Assembly: GCA_035761045.1 (NCBI GenBank) | Contig: DASTRU010000133.1 | Coordinates: 1 to 10,771 of the forward strand | Source of the DNA: DASTRU01 sp035761045 | Lineage (GTDB): Bacteria > Pseudomonadota > Gammaproteobacteria > Burkholderiales > Burkholderiaceae_E | Reading direction: 5' to 3' | Length of the DNA: 10,771 nt | Shown: in pieces, positions 1-7,131 of the stretch | Layout of the letters: each line of letters starts with the position of its first letter | How positions within the stretch are numbered: position 1 is the stretch's first letter | The notes under the pieces: model-generated | Seen by the model: only the letters and a program-made list of their open reading frames with translations | Database searches by the model: none | Told to the model about the DNA's origin: nothing | Translations under genes and position numbers: made by a program

Positions 1-263
1 TGCACGGCGGGCGCGGCGTGCACGAACGATCGGCCGAGATCGCCGCTTAACGCGCTTTTTAAAAACTGCCAGTACTGCGCATACAAGGGTTTGTCGAGGC
101 CCAGCGCGGCGATGGCGCGCGCGGCCTCGGCTTTATCGGTATCGGGCCCGATGAGAATGTCCACCGGATTGCCGATGACGTACACGCCGGCGAACACGAT
201 GATCGACATCGCGACGAGCACGAAGACCGATTGCAGCAAGCGGCGGATGATGAAGACGAGCAT
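1..263 (-). CDS. Peptide ABC transporter permease, DppB/OppB type (partial, N-terminus only)
   Basis: An inner-membrane permease subunit of a binding-protein-dependent dipeptide/oligopeptide importer. Only the first 87 residues are in the window; the rest lies beyond the left edge. It opens MLVFIIRRLLQSVFVLVAMS, the usual positively charged start and first membrane helix (about residues 3-30) of DppB-type permeases. Next comes the family pattern GNPVD, a charged stretch, then ALGLDKPLYAQYWQFLKSAL and GDLGRSF, matching the conserved 'LGLD+PL..QY..WL..AL.GDLG.S' block. I chose the ATG at 263 because the first helix starts right there; no good Shine-Dalgarno is visible in front of it. The gene diverges from the M20 amidohydrolase, a common association in which the transporter imports peptides or N-acyl amino acids that the hydrolase cleaves. 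Substrate cannot be read from this fragment. The family call is secure; the pathway link is inferred. Confidence 0.88.
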   Translation of the reverse strand, partial: MLVFIIRRLLQSVFVLVAMSIIVFAGVYVIGNPVDILIGPDTDKAEAARAIAALGLDKPLYAQYWQFLKSALSGDLGRSFVHAAPAV

Positions 264-355
264 GCTGTAAGGAACCGTCGCACGGCTTGGCTGCGAAGAG
301 GCAAAAGATGATACTTGACGACTCACGTCACGTTTTGCGTTCACGCATGCACGTT
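264..355. promoter_or_regulatory. Divergent intergenic region with a 15-bp inverted repeat
   Basis: This 92-bp gap separates the peptide permease from the amidohydrolase and must hold control signals for at least one of them. It contains TGACG-ACTCA-CGTCA (316-330), two 5-bp arms around a 5-bp spacer, which is operator-like in shape. A TTGACG at 315-320 resembles a -35 element, but no convincing -10 follows at 16-18 bp. On the minus strand TATCAT (308-313) resembles a -10. If the hydrolase really starts at 308, the repeat lies inside the gene and this reading fails. Confidence 0.3.
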
Positions 356-1579
356 ATGAAGCCTAATGACTTACCGCCGCCGCGCCTTGCGCTTATTCCA
401 CGCATCGTCGAGTTCACGCCCGAGATTCAACAACTGCGCCGCGATATTCACGCGCATCCGGAGTTGCGGTTCGAGGAAGAACGCACGGCCGACATCGTCG
501 CGCGACTGCTTGAGGGGTGGGGATACGCGGTCAAGCGCGGGCTTGGCAAGACTGGGGTCGTGGGTACGTTGAAATGCGGTACATCGTCGCGCGCGATAGG
601 TCTGCGCGCCGACATGGATGCCCTGCCGATTCAAGAGCACAACACCTTCGCGCATGCGTCTCGGCATGCGGGACGCATGCATGCATGTGGCCACGACGGG
701 CACACCGCGATGTTGCTCGCGGCCGCGCGTTATCTCGCGGAAACCCGCGCGTTCGACGGCACGGTGCACGTCATCTTTCAACCGGCCGAGGAAGGCGGCG
801 CGGGCGCCAAGGCGATGATCGACGATGGATTGTTCACCCATGCGCCCTGCGATGCGGTGTTTGGCATGCACAACTGGCCGGGCATGCCGGTGGGCGTGTT
901 CGGGCTTCGCCCCGGGCCGATGATGGCTAGCAGTAACGAATTCGAAATCCGCGTGATTGGCAAAGGCGCGCACGCGGCCATGCCTCATTTAGGCGTGGAC
1001 CCGGTGATGGTCGCGTGCCAGATCGCGCAAGGCTTGCAGTTATTAATCAGCCGCGAGAAAAAGCCGGTCGACACCGCCGTGTTGTCGGTCACGCAAATCA
1101 TCGCGGGCGATGCATTGAACGTGATCCCCGACGACGCGGTTCTCAAAGGCACGGTGCGCACCTTCACGCTTGAAGTGCTCGACCAGATCGAAGCGGGCAT
1201 GCGTCGCGTCGCGGCCAACATCGGCGCGGCGTTCAATGCGCGCGTCGAGGTGGATTTCAAACGCAACTACCCGCCCACCGTTAATCACGCGAAGGAAACC
1301 GAGTTCGCCGCGCGCGTGATGGACACCATCGTGGGGCCCGAGAACGTGGTGCGCGACCGTGAACCCACGATGGGCGCGGAGGATTTTTCATTCATGCTGC
1401 TTGAAAAACCAGGCTGTTATGTCTTCATTGGCAACGGCGAAGGCGATCATCGCGACGCGGGCCATGGCATGGGCCCCTGCATGTTGCATAACCCAAGTTA
1501 TGACTTCAACGACGCCTTGATTCCATTGGGCGCGACGTATTGGGTGAAATTAGCCGAGACGTTTTTATGCTCGACTTAA
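356..1579 (+). CDS. M20-family amidohydrolase (hippurate hydrolase/N-acyl-amino acid hydrolase type)
   Basis: A dinuclear metal (usually Zn or Mn) amidohydrolase that cleaves N-acyl or N-benzoyl amino acids and related amides, probably in the cytoplasm. It has 407 residues, close to the usual 380-400. Visible M20 motifs in order: RRDIHAHPEL near residue 30; LRADMDALPI with Asp86 and Asp88; MHACGHDGH with the M20D-type ligands Cys111 and His113; FQPAEEGG with the glutamate pair at 145-146 (catalytic base and ligand); GMHNWPG with His172; the dimerisation-domain segment around GKGAHAAMPH; and a C-terminal HNPSYDFND with His378. All expected ligands are present, so it should be active. Start choice is uncertain. 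ATG356 is closest to the conserved N-terminus, and codons upstream look non-coding, but ATG308 has a better ribosome site (AAGAGG, 6-nt gap) and TTG287 is also open. The 3' end overlaps egtB by 15 bp. Exact substrate cannot be told from sequence. Confidence 0.93.
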   Translation: MKPNDLPPPRLALIPRIVEFTPEIQQLRRDIHAHPELRFEEERTADIVARLLEGWGYAVKRGLGKTGVVGTLKCGTSSRAIGLRADMDALPIQEHNTFAHASRHAGRMHACGHDGHTAMLLAAARYLAETRAFDGTVHVIFQPAEEGGAGAKAMIDDGLFTHAPCDAVFGMHNWPGMPVGVFGLRPGPMMASSNEFEIRVIGKGAHAAMPHLGVDPVMVACQIAQGLQLLISREKKPVDTAVLSVTQIIAGDALNVIPDDAVLKGTVRTFTLEVLDQIEAGMRRVAANIGAAFNARVEVDFKRNYPPTVNHAKETEFAARVMDTIVGPENVVRDREPTMGAEDFSFMLLEKPGCYVFIGNGEGDHRDAGHGMGPCMLHNPSYDFNDALIPLGATYWVKLAETFLCST

Positions 1580-2788
1580 ATCGCGCGCCAAGCGTACGCC
1601 GCTTAATTGCCAACGAGCATGCGTTGGAAAAAAGTTGCGATACGTTAGCCGCGCATGCCCAGGCGGCGTGGCCGACGAGCCACCCCGCAGCACGTATTGA
1701 TTCACCATGAATTTGCCGTTGTATTCGCCCACCGCCCCGCGAGCCGGCCTGAAGCCTGGGTACGGCGCGTAACTCGAACTCGTCCATTGCCAACACGCGC
1801 CGATGCGTTGCATGGCACCGATGGCCGCCGCTTCCTCGCACGCGAAGGCATGCTCCCATTCGAACTCGGTGGGTAAGCGCGCCTCGCTCCAACGCGCGAA
1901 GGCATCGGCTTCGTAATAACTAAGATGACTCACGGGTTGGGATGGGTCGATCGCATGCTCGCCACGCAAGGTGAATTCGCGTCGGTCTAATCGATCGCCG
2001 CGCCAATACAGCGGTTGAATAATGTGTTCGCGCTGAATCCAATCCCACCCTTCGGCGAGCCACCACCGTGTGTCGCGATAACCGCCGTCATCGACGAAGG
2101 CGGCGTATTCGGCGTTGGTAGTCAGTCGAGATGCAATTTCAAACGGCGCCACATACGCGCGATGGCGCGGCCGTTCGTTATCGAACGAGAAACCATGAGC
2201 ATTCGCGCCGATATCGACTAAGCCACCGTCGAACGACAACCAACGCAACGCAGGCGCCTCGGCGCGCGTGGGCTCGCTCGATATGTCGTAGGCGGGCGCG
2301 AGTGGATGACGCGACAGCAAATGCTTAATGTCGGTCACGATCAGTTCTTGATGCTGTTGTTCGTGCTCGATGCCGAGCTCGATGAGTTCGAGCAATTCCG
2401 GCTCCGCCGCGCGCATGAGAAGCGTGCTTATGCGTTCGTCGATCGCACGCCGATACGCGATGACTTCGCCAAGCGACGGCCGCGTGAGCAAACCGCGTTC
2501 GCACCGCGCGTGTTGCGCGCCAACCGTTTGGTAATACGAGTTGAACAACACGCGCCAGCCCGGTGCATACGCGCGAAAGCCTGGCTCGAATCGCTCAAGC
2601 ACGAAGGTTTCGAAAAACCATGTGGTGTGCGCGAGATGCCATTTGGCCGGACTCGCGTCGGGCATGGATTGCACGCAGCAATCCTCGGGCGATAACGGTT
2701 GGATAAGCGCGAGCGTGCGGGCACGTACGTCCTCGAAACGTCGCGCAAGCGTTTCGGCGGCGAGGTGATGGCCGTGATCGTCGGGCAT
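1565..2788 (-). CDS. egtB: Ergothioneine biosynthesis sulfoxide synthase EgtB
   Basis: A mononuclear non-haem iron enzyme that uses O2 to join a thiol (cysteine or γ-glutamylcysteine) to C2 of the imidazole of hercynine, giving a sulfoxide intermediate of ergothioneine. It has 407 residues and two domains. The DinB-like helical domain (about 10-160) carries WHLAHTTWF (iron ligand probably His54), the family block NSYYQTVG followed by RGLLTRPS, and EHEQQHQE, giving the HxxxHxE ligands His142 and His146. The formylglycine-generating-enzyme-like domain (about 180-400) shows RLPTEFEWEHA, CWQWTSSSY, YVLRGGSSATPP and a closing SGVRLARD. The full iron triad is present, so activity is expected. It lies 12 bp downstream of egtD and is surely co-transcribed. 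No egtA (γ-glutamylcysteine ligase), egtC or egtE is nearby, so the sulfur donor may be cysteine (type II) or the other genes may lie elsewhere. Its stop overlaps the convergent amidohydrolase. Confidence 0.96.
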   Translation of the reverse strand: MPDDHGHHLAAETLARRFEDVRARTLALIQPLSPEDCCVQSMPDASPAKWHLAHTTWFFETFVLERFEPGFRAYAPGWRVLFNSYYQTVGAQHARCERGLLTRPSLGEVIAYRRAIDERISTLLMRAAEPELLELIELGIEHEQQHQELIVTDIKHLLSRHPLAPAYDISSEPTRAEAPALRWLSFDGGLVDIGANAHGFSFDNERPRHRAYVAPFEIASRLTTNAEYAAFVDDGGYRDTRWWLAEGWDWIQREHIIQPLYWRGDRLDRREFTLRGEHAIDPSQPVSHLSYYEADAFARWSEARLPTEFEWEHAFACEEAAAIGAMQRIGACWQWTSSSYAPYPGFRPARGAVGEYNGKFMVNQYVLRGGSSATPPGHARLTYRNFFPTHARWQLSGVRLARDLSRA

Positions 2789-2800
2789 CGCGCTTGGGGC

Positions 2801-3799
2801 TCACTGCATCGGACGCGCGAGGATGAGAGCGTAGGCCGCTTCGTCATCCGTCCAAACACGCAAGGCGCCAAAGCCCGCTTCGAACAAGAGTTCACGCGCA
2901 TCGTCGAGCCGGTACTTATACGAATTCTCGGTATGAATCCGCTCGCCACGCGCGAAGCGACGCACCATGCCCTTGCCCGCGCCCCAACGTACTTCCAGAT
3001 CGCGCCGGGCTTCGAGATGCATTTCGACGCGCATGCGTTCGGGCGCGTAAAACGCGACGTGTTTCCAATCGCGCAGATCGAAATCAGCATTCAATAATCG
3101 ATTGGCGTGTAGCAACACATTGCGATTAAAGGCGGCGGTGACGCGCAAGGCATCGTCGTACGCGGCGTCGAGCCGCGCCTTGTCCTTCGCGAGATCAAAG
3201 CCAATTAAAAGTCCCAGCCCGCTTGCGCAACACGTCCGCACGTCGCGCAAGAAGCGAAGCGCTTCGGACGGAACGAAATTGCCAATCGACGACCCCGGAT
3301 AAAACACCAAGCGCCGCGACCCCGCGATGCCATTGGGCAAGGTAAATCGCGTCGAGAAATCAAGACCGAGACCGATCATGTCGATCGTGGTGTGTTGACG
3401 TTGCAAGGCCGCGACCGAGGCTTGTAGATGGTCGACCGAGATATCGACCGCGATGTAATGCGAAGGCCGCAAGGCATCGAACAACAATGCCGCCTTCGCG
3501 CAATCCCCGGCACCCAAATCGATCAACGTGCAACCGAGGCCGACTTCCATCGCGATGTCATCTCGCGCGTTAAGCAGGAGAGTGGTTTCGGCCCGCGTGG
3601 CCGCGTATTCGGGCAAGCAGGTAATCGCATTGAACAAGCGCGAGCCCAGCGAGTCGTAAAAAAACTTAGGCGAGATGCAGGCCGTGTCGGCGAGTAGTCC
3701 ATCGGCCAACTCGGTGGCGAGTTGCGCCGAATGCGGATCGTGAAGTTGCAGGAATAACGGCTGCTGTGCCGAGATTGAAGGTTGCACCGGTCCGTCCAT
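2801..3799 (-). CDS. egtD: L-histidine Nα-methyltransferase EgtD
   Basis: A SAM-dependent enzyme that trimethylates the α-amino group of histidine to hercynine, the first step of ergothioneine synthesis. At 332 residues it is close to the usual length of about 320. Visible family blocks: PKFFYDSLGSRLFNAIT and LPEYAATRAE (residues 44-71); the SAM-binding loop IDLGAGDCAKAALL (93-106); VFYPGSSIGNF (165-175) with Asn174; Tyr214 in the DAAYDD segment; Met260; and IHTENSYKY (288-296) with Glu291 and Ser293. By comparison with mycobacterial EgtD, Asn174, Tyr214, Glu291 and Ser293 match residues that hold the histidine substrate, so it should be functional. I chose ATG3799; a TTG at 3817 in the same frame would add six residues, and neither has a clear ribosome site. 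It is first in the egtD-egtB operon and diverges from the ABC ATPase gene, sharing the AT-rich gap between them. Confidence 0.96.
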   Translation of the reverse strand: MDGPVQPSISAQQPLFLQLHDPHSAQLATELADGLLADTACISPKFFYDSLGSRLFNAITCLPEYAATRAETTLLLNARDDIAMEVGLGCTLIDLGAGDCAKAALLFDALRPSHYIAVDISVDHLQASVAALQRQHTTIDMIGLGLDFSTRFTLPNGIAGSRRLVFYPGSSIGNFVPSEALRFLRDVRTCCASGLGLLIGFDLAKDKARLDAAYDDALRVTAAFNRNVLLHANRLLNADFDLRDWKHVAFYAPERMRVEMHLEARRDLEVRWGAGKGMVRRFARGERIHTENSYKYRLDDARELLFEAGFGALRVWTDDEAAYALILARPMQ

Positions 3800-3907
3800 A
3801 TCGAGTCGCGCAATCAAACGAGGGTTTAGAAGTCAGTCGGTATGCTGCGCAAGCTGCGTGCCTGGCTTATGCCGTTAGCGCTTTTATTCATCATTCATTT
3901 CATATTC
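3800..3907. promoter_or_regulatory. AT-rich divergent intergenic region between egtD and the ABC ATPase
   Basis: This 108-bp gap must drive egtDB leftward and probably the ATPase-permease-lipocalin operon rightward. Its right part (about 3881-3907) is strikingly AT-rich for this window and holds four copies of TTCAT starting at 3887, 3894, 3899 and 3905, the last running into the ATG. No consensus -35/-10 pair with proper spacing stands out on either strand, so promoters are inferred from gene arrangement, not read. A plus-strand frame open from ATG3842 through this gap would encode a hydrophobic extension of the ATPase. Confidence 0.35.
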
Positions 3908-4579
3908 ATGCCTTTGCTCAGCTTGCATGCGGTGCGTAAAACCTTCGGCGAACGTGTGCTTATCGATCGCTTGGACTTGGAACTCGCGGCGGGTGAGCGC
4001 CTTGCGATCACCGGGGAATCGGGCGCGGGTAAATCGACATTGCTCAATATCGTGGCGGGCTTGGAGCCGGCCGATAGCGGCAAGGTCGTGCTTGACGGCG
4101 TGGACCTCGCCTCGCTCGATGAAGCGGCGCTTACCGTATTGCGCCGCGACCGCATCGGCTTCGTGTTTCAGGCGTTTCATGTGTTGCCGCATTTGAGTCT
4201 CGTGCAAAACGTGGCGCTGCCGTTGCTGTTGCAAGGCTGCGCGGCGAGCGAGCGAACCGCGCGCGCGCAAGCGATGTTGACCTCGGTGGGCTTGGGCAAT
4301 CGTCCTCATGCGTTTCCGCGTGAGTTGTCGGGCGGCGAGTTGCAGCGCGTCGCGATCGCGCGCGCCCTCGTGCATCGGCCGCGTTTGTTGTTGGCCGACG
4401 AACCGACGGGCAACCTCGACCCCGATACCGCCGACGCGATGCTGGCCTTGTTAACGCGCACGGTGGCCGAGGCCGGCGCGGCGATGCTGCTCGTCACGCA
4501 TTCGCCGCAGGCGGCGCGCACCTGCGACCGCATATTGCGCATTCAACATCACGGTCAATTAAGCCGGGAGACGGCGTGA
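3908..4579 (+). CDS. ABC transporter ATPase, LolD/MacB/YbbA class (AttE-like)
   Basis: The cytoplasmic ATP-hydrolysing subunit of an ABC transporter with an FtsX-type permease, encoded by the next gene. From ATG3908 it has 223 residues, typical of LolD/MacB ATPases. Motifs: Walker A GESGAGKS (36-43), Q-loop at Gln88 in FVFQAF, signature LSGGELQRVAIARAL (140-154), Walker B LLLADEPTGNLD (160-171) and H-loop His198 in VTHS. 'LSGGE.QRVAIARAL' with 'ADEPTGNLD' is characteristic of this subfamily, whose systems usually extract lipids, lipoproteins or peptides, or act mechanically, rather than import solutes. ATG3842 and ATG3869 are alternative starts that would add a hydrophobic N-terminus unusual for this family; I prefer 3908 since the canonical sequence begins there and a promoter gap is needed, though no strong ribosome site precedes it. 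Its TGA overlaps the permease GTG, implying translational coupling. Confidence 0.93.
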   Translation: MPLLSLHAVRKTFGERVLIDRLDLELAAGERLAITGESGAGKSTLLNIVAGLEPADSGKVVLDGVDLASLDEAALTVLRRDRIGFVFQAFHVLPHLSLVQNVALPLLLQGCAASERTARAQAMLTSVGLGNRPHAFPRELSGGELQRVAIARALVHRPRLLLADEPTGNLDPDTADAMLALLTRTVAEAGAAMLLVTHSPQAARTCDRILRIQHHGQLSRETA

Positions 4580-7131
4580 GCGGCGCGCGGTGGAGCGCGT
4601 TATTCGCGCTGTTCGCGCAATTGGCCTTGGGCGAATGGCGCGCGCACCCGGTGCGCAATATGGTGGCGGTCATCGCGATCGCGCTAGGCGTCGCGCTTGG
4701 GTTCGCCGTGCACTTGGTCAACGCCTCGGCGCTGTCCGAATTCGCCGCCGCGGTGCGCACCGCGACGGGCGAGGCCGACGTGGAATTACGCGGTCTGGGC
4801 CTCGCCGCCAAGCAAGGCTTCGATGAAGCATGGCTTGAACGATTGGCGCGGTCCAACTTGGTCGAACGCGCGTCGCCGGTGATCGAGCTCGATGCGCCAG
4901 TTGCGCAAGCGCGCGCGGACGATGAACGCAACCCGCCCTTATTGCGCGTGTTCGGACTCGATCCGTTGCGCGCGGCGCACGTTAATCCCGGGCTGGTCGG
5001 TCGCGCGGCCGAGGACGTGGCGCTCGAACCATTGGACGCGCGCGCGATTTACCTATCGCCCGGCGCCTTGAACTGGTTGCGCGCCAAGCCGGGCGACACG
5101 GTGCGCTTACGCGCGGGCGTGCGCGAGGTGGACTTCATCGTCGCGGGCACGGTGCCGGGCGCGGGCGCGAATCAACGCGTGGCCGTCATCGACATCGCGG
5201 CCGCGCAAGCCGCGTTCGATCGCCTGGGGCGCGTCAGTCGCATCGACATCAAGCTGGCCGAAGGCGTCTCGCCCGCGCGCTTCAAGGCCGAATTCGCCTT
5301 ACCCGCCACCTTGGCCGTCGTGGAGCCCAGCGCGAACGAGGCGCGCGCGTCCAATCTGAGCCGGGCGTACCGGGTCAATCTGAACATGCTCGCGCTGGTC
5401 GCGTTGTTTACCGGCGCGTTTTTAGTGTTCTCGATGCAAACCTTGTCGGTCGTGCGTCGTCGCGCGCAGTTCGCGTTGGTGCGCATCGTGGGCGCGTCGC
5501 GCGCGAGTTTGGTGTGGACGGTCGTCGCCGAGGGCGCTTTATTGGGTGGGGCCGGCGCGATGCTGGGGCTGGCGGGCGGCGCGGGCCTCGCCAAGCTCGT
5601 GCTCGATGCATTGGGTGGAGATTTGGGCGGCGGCTACTTCGCCGGATCCTCGCCGCCATTCGTCTGGTCGTGGCCAGCGGCGGCGGTGTACGCGGTGCTC
5701 GGCCTGATGGCGGCCGTCGCGGGCAGCGCGCTCGCGGCACGCGAAGCGGCGCGGGCGGCCCCCGCGCGCGCGATCAAAGGCGGCGGCGACGAGACCGCGT
5801 TGATCCGCTGGCGTGGCGCCGGCCCTGGCGTGGGCCTAATCGCCTTGGCCGGCGGGCTCGCGGCCTTGCCGCCCTTGGGCGGCATCGCGGTGTTCGGCTA
5901 CCTGGCGATCCTGTGCTTGCTGGTCGGCGGCTTATGGCTAATGCCGTCGCTTGCGACGCGCCTTGCCGCGTTTGGCGGCCTTGGCCTAGCCAACAGCCGC
6001 GCCGCGGTGCCGGTGCTGGCCGTCGCCCGCATCGCGAATACGCCCACGCACGCGGGCGTCGTGCTGGCCGGCGTGCTCGCGAGTTTTAGTTTGATGGTCG
6101 CGATGGCCATCATGGTGGCGAGCTTTCGGCATTCGGTGGACGATTGGCTCGGCACGGTGCTGCCGGCGGACTTGTATGTGCGCATCGGCGCCGGCGGCGA
6201 AGGCATTGCTCTGCCCGACGACACGCAACGCGCGATCGCCGCCCTGCCCGGCTTGGCGCGAGTGGAGTTCGCGCGCATCACGCAACTCGGCTTGGACCCC
6301 ACGCGGCCAAACGTCGCCCTCATCGCCCGCGCGCTCGACGACCCCACGCGGCAACTGCCGCTCACCGGCGATCCGCTTCGCGTCGAGGGCCCCGCCATTC
6401 ATGTGTCCGAAGCGATGGTCGATCTATACGGCTGGACACCCGGCACGCGCGTGAAGCTTGCGTTGGGCGAGCGCGTGCTGGAAGCGACCGTCGCGTCCGT
6501 CTGGCGCGATTACGCCCGGCAATTCGGCGCGATCGCGCTCGACCGCGCCACCTACGCCGCCGCAAGCGGTGATACGCGCGTCAGCGATGCATGGTTATGG
6601 CTTGCGCCTGGCACGCGCTCGGCCGACGCGGTGGAGGCGTTGCGCGCGCTGCCGCTAGGCGATCGACTCGAAATCGCGGCGGCGGACGAGATCCGCGCGA
6701 TTTCGTTGCGCATATTCGATCGTAGTTTCGCTGTGACGTACCTGCTCGAAGCCGTCGCGATGGTGATCGGCTTGGCCGGCATCGCCGCCGCGTTCGGGGC
6801 GCAAGCGCTGGCGCGCGCGAAGGAGTTCGGCATGCTCAGGCATTTGGGCGTGTCCAAGCGGCAGGTGCTGGGTTTGCTGACGCTCGAAGGCGTGCTGTTG
6901 ACGGGCGCCGGCGTGATCGCGGGCTTGGGCATTGGCGCGCTGGTCAGCCTCGTCTTGATCCACGTGGTGAATCCGCAGTCGTTTCATTGGACGATGGATG
7001 TGTACGTGCCATGGGCCATGCTAGCCGGCGTGGCGCTTGCGTTGCTCATCGCCGCGGCCTGCACGGCGTTAGTCGCCGGACGCGCGGCGGTGGCCAAGTC
7101 GGCGGTACTCGCGGTACGGGAGGATTGGTGA
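4576..7131 (+). CDS. FtsX-family ABC transporter permease, double-domain (AttF/AttG-like)
   Basis: The membrane subunit paired with the preceding ATPase. It is an 851-residue polypeptide with two FtsX domains and about ten predicted helices: roughly 28-48, 270-290, 315-340, 365-388, 418-432, 436-456, 493-515, 722-745, 770-797 and 812-836. Two large soluble, presumably periplasmic, regions lie at about 50-268 and 516-720. Each FtsX domain has the charged cytoplasmic segment after its first helix: RRRAQFALVRIVGASRASL (294-312) and RAKEFGMLRHLGVSKRQVL (747-765), the usual ATPase-coupling pattern. Size and topology resemble YbbP-like permeases. The start is GTG4576, preceded by GGGAG at 4566-4570 with a 5-nt gap and overlapping the ATPase stop as GTGA. 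The stop overlaps the lipocalin gene start. With an AttH-like gene downstream, it best fits an AttEFGH-type system in which one long permease stands where two are named. Cargo is unknown. Confidence 0.92.
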   Translation: MSGARWSALFALFAQLALGEWRAHPVRNMVAVIAIALGVALGFAVHLVNASALSEFAAAVRTATGEADVELRGLGLAAKQGFDEAWLERLARSNLVERASPVIELDAPVAQARADDERNPPLLRVFGLDPLRAAHVNPGLVGRAAEDVALEPLDARAIYLSPGALNWLRAKPGDTVRLRAGVREVDFIVAGTVPGAGANQRVAVIDIAAAQAAFDRLGRVSRIDIKLAEGVSPARFKAEFALPATLAVVEPSANEARASNLSRAYRVNLNMLALVALFTGAFLVFSMQTLSVVRRRAQFALVRIVGASRASLVWTVVAEGALLGGAGAMLGLAGGAGLAKLVLDALGGDLGGGYFAGSSPPFVWSWPAAAVYAVLGLMAAVAGSALAAREAARAAPARAIKGGGDETALIRWRGAGPGVGLIALAGGLAALPPLGGIAVFGYLAILCLLVGGLWLMPSLATRLAAFGGLGLANSRAAVPVLAVARIANTPTHAGVVLAGVLASFSLMVAMAIMVASFRHSVDDWLGTVLPADLYVRIGAGGEGIALPDDTQRAIAALPGLARVEFARITQLGLDPTRPNVALIARALDDPTRQLPLTGDPLRVEGPAIHVSEAMVDLYGWTPGTRVKLALGERVLEATVASVWRDYARQFGAIALDRATYAAASGDTRVSDAWLWLAPGTRSADAVEALRALPLGDRLEIAAADEIRAISLRIFDRSFAVTYLLEAVAMVIGLAGIAAAFGAQALARAKEFGMLRHLGVSKRQVLGLLTLEGVLLTGAGVIAGLGIGALVSLVLIHVVNPQSFHWTMDVYVPWAMLAGVALALLIAAACTALVAGRAAVAKSAVLAVREDW
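7118..7124 (+). promoter_or_regulatory. Ribosome binding site deciding the lipocalin gene start
   Basis: GGGAGGA ends 6 nt before the ATG at 7131. It is the best Shine-Dalgarno in the window and lies inside the last codons of the permease gene. It fixes the lipocalin start at 7131 rather than at 6987, where the frame is also open. Confidence 0.7.

Noticed and set aside
371..988. A 205-codon minus-strand frame opposite the amidohydrolase
   Set aside because: It is a shadow of a gene with complete M20 motifs; its translation is Arg/His-rich and not family-like.
6987..7130. Upstream extension of the lipocalin frame
   Set aside because: It overlaps the end of the permease in another frame and reads as Gly/Arg-rich nonsense. 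The strong GGGAGGA ribosome site points to ATG7131.
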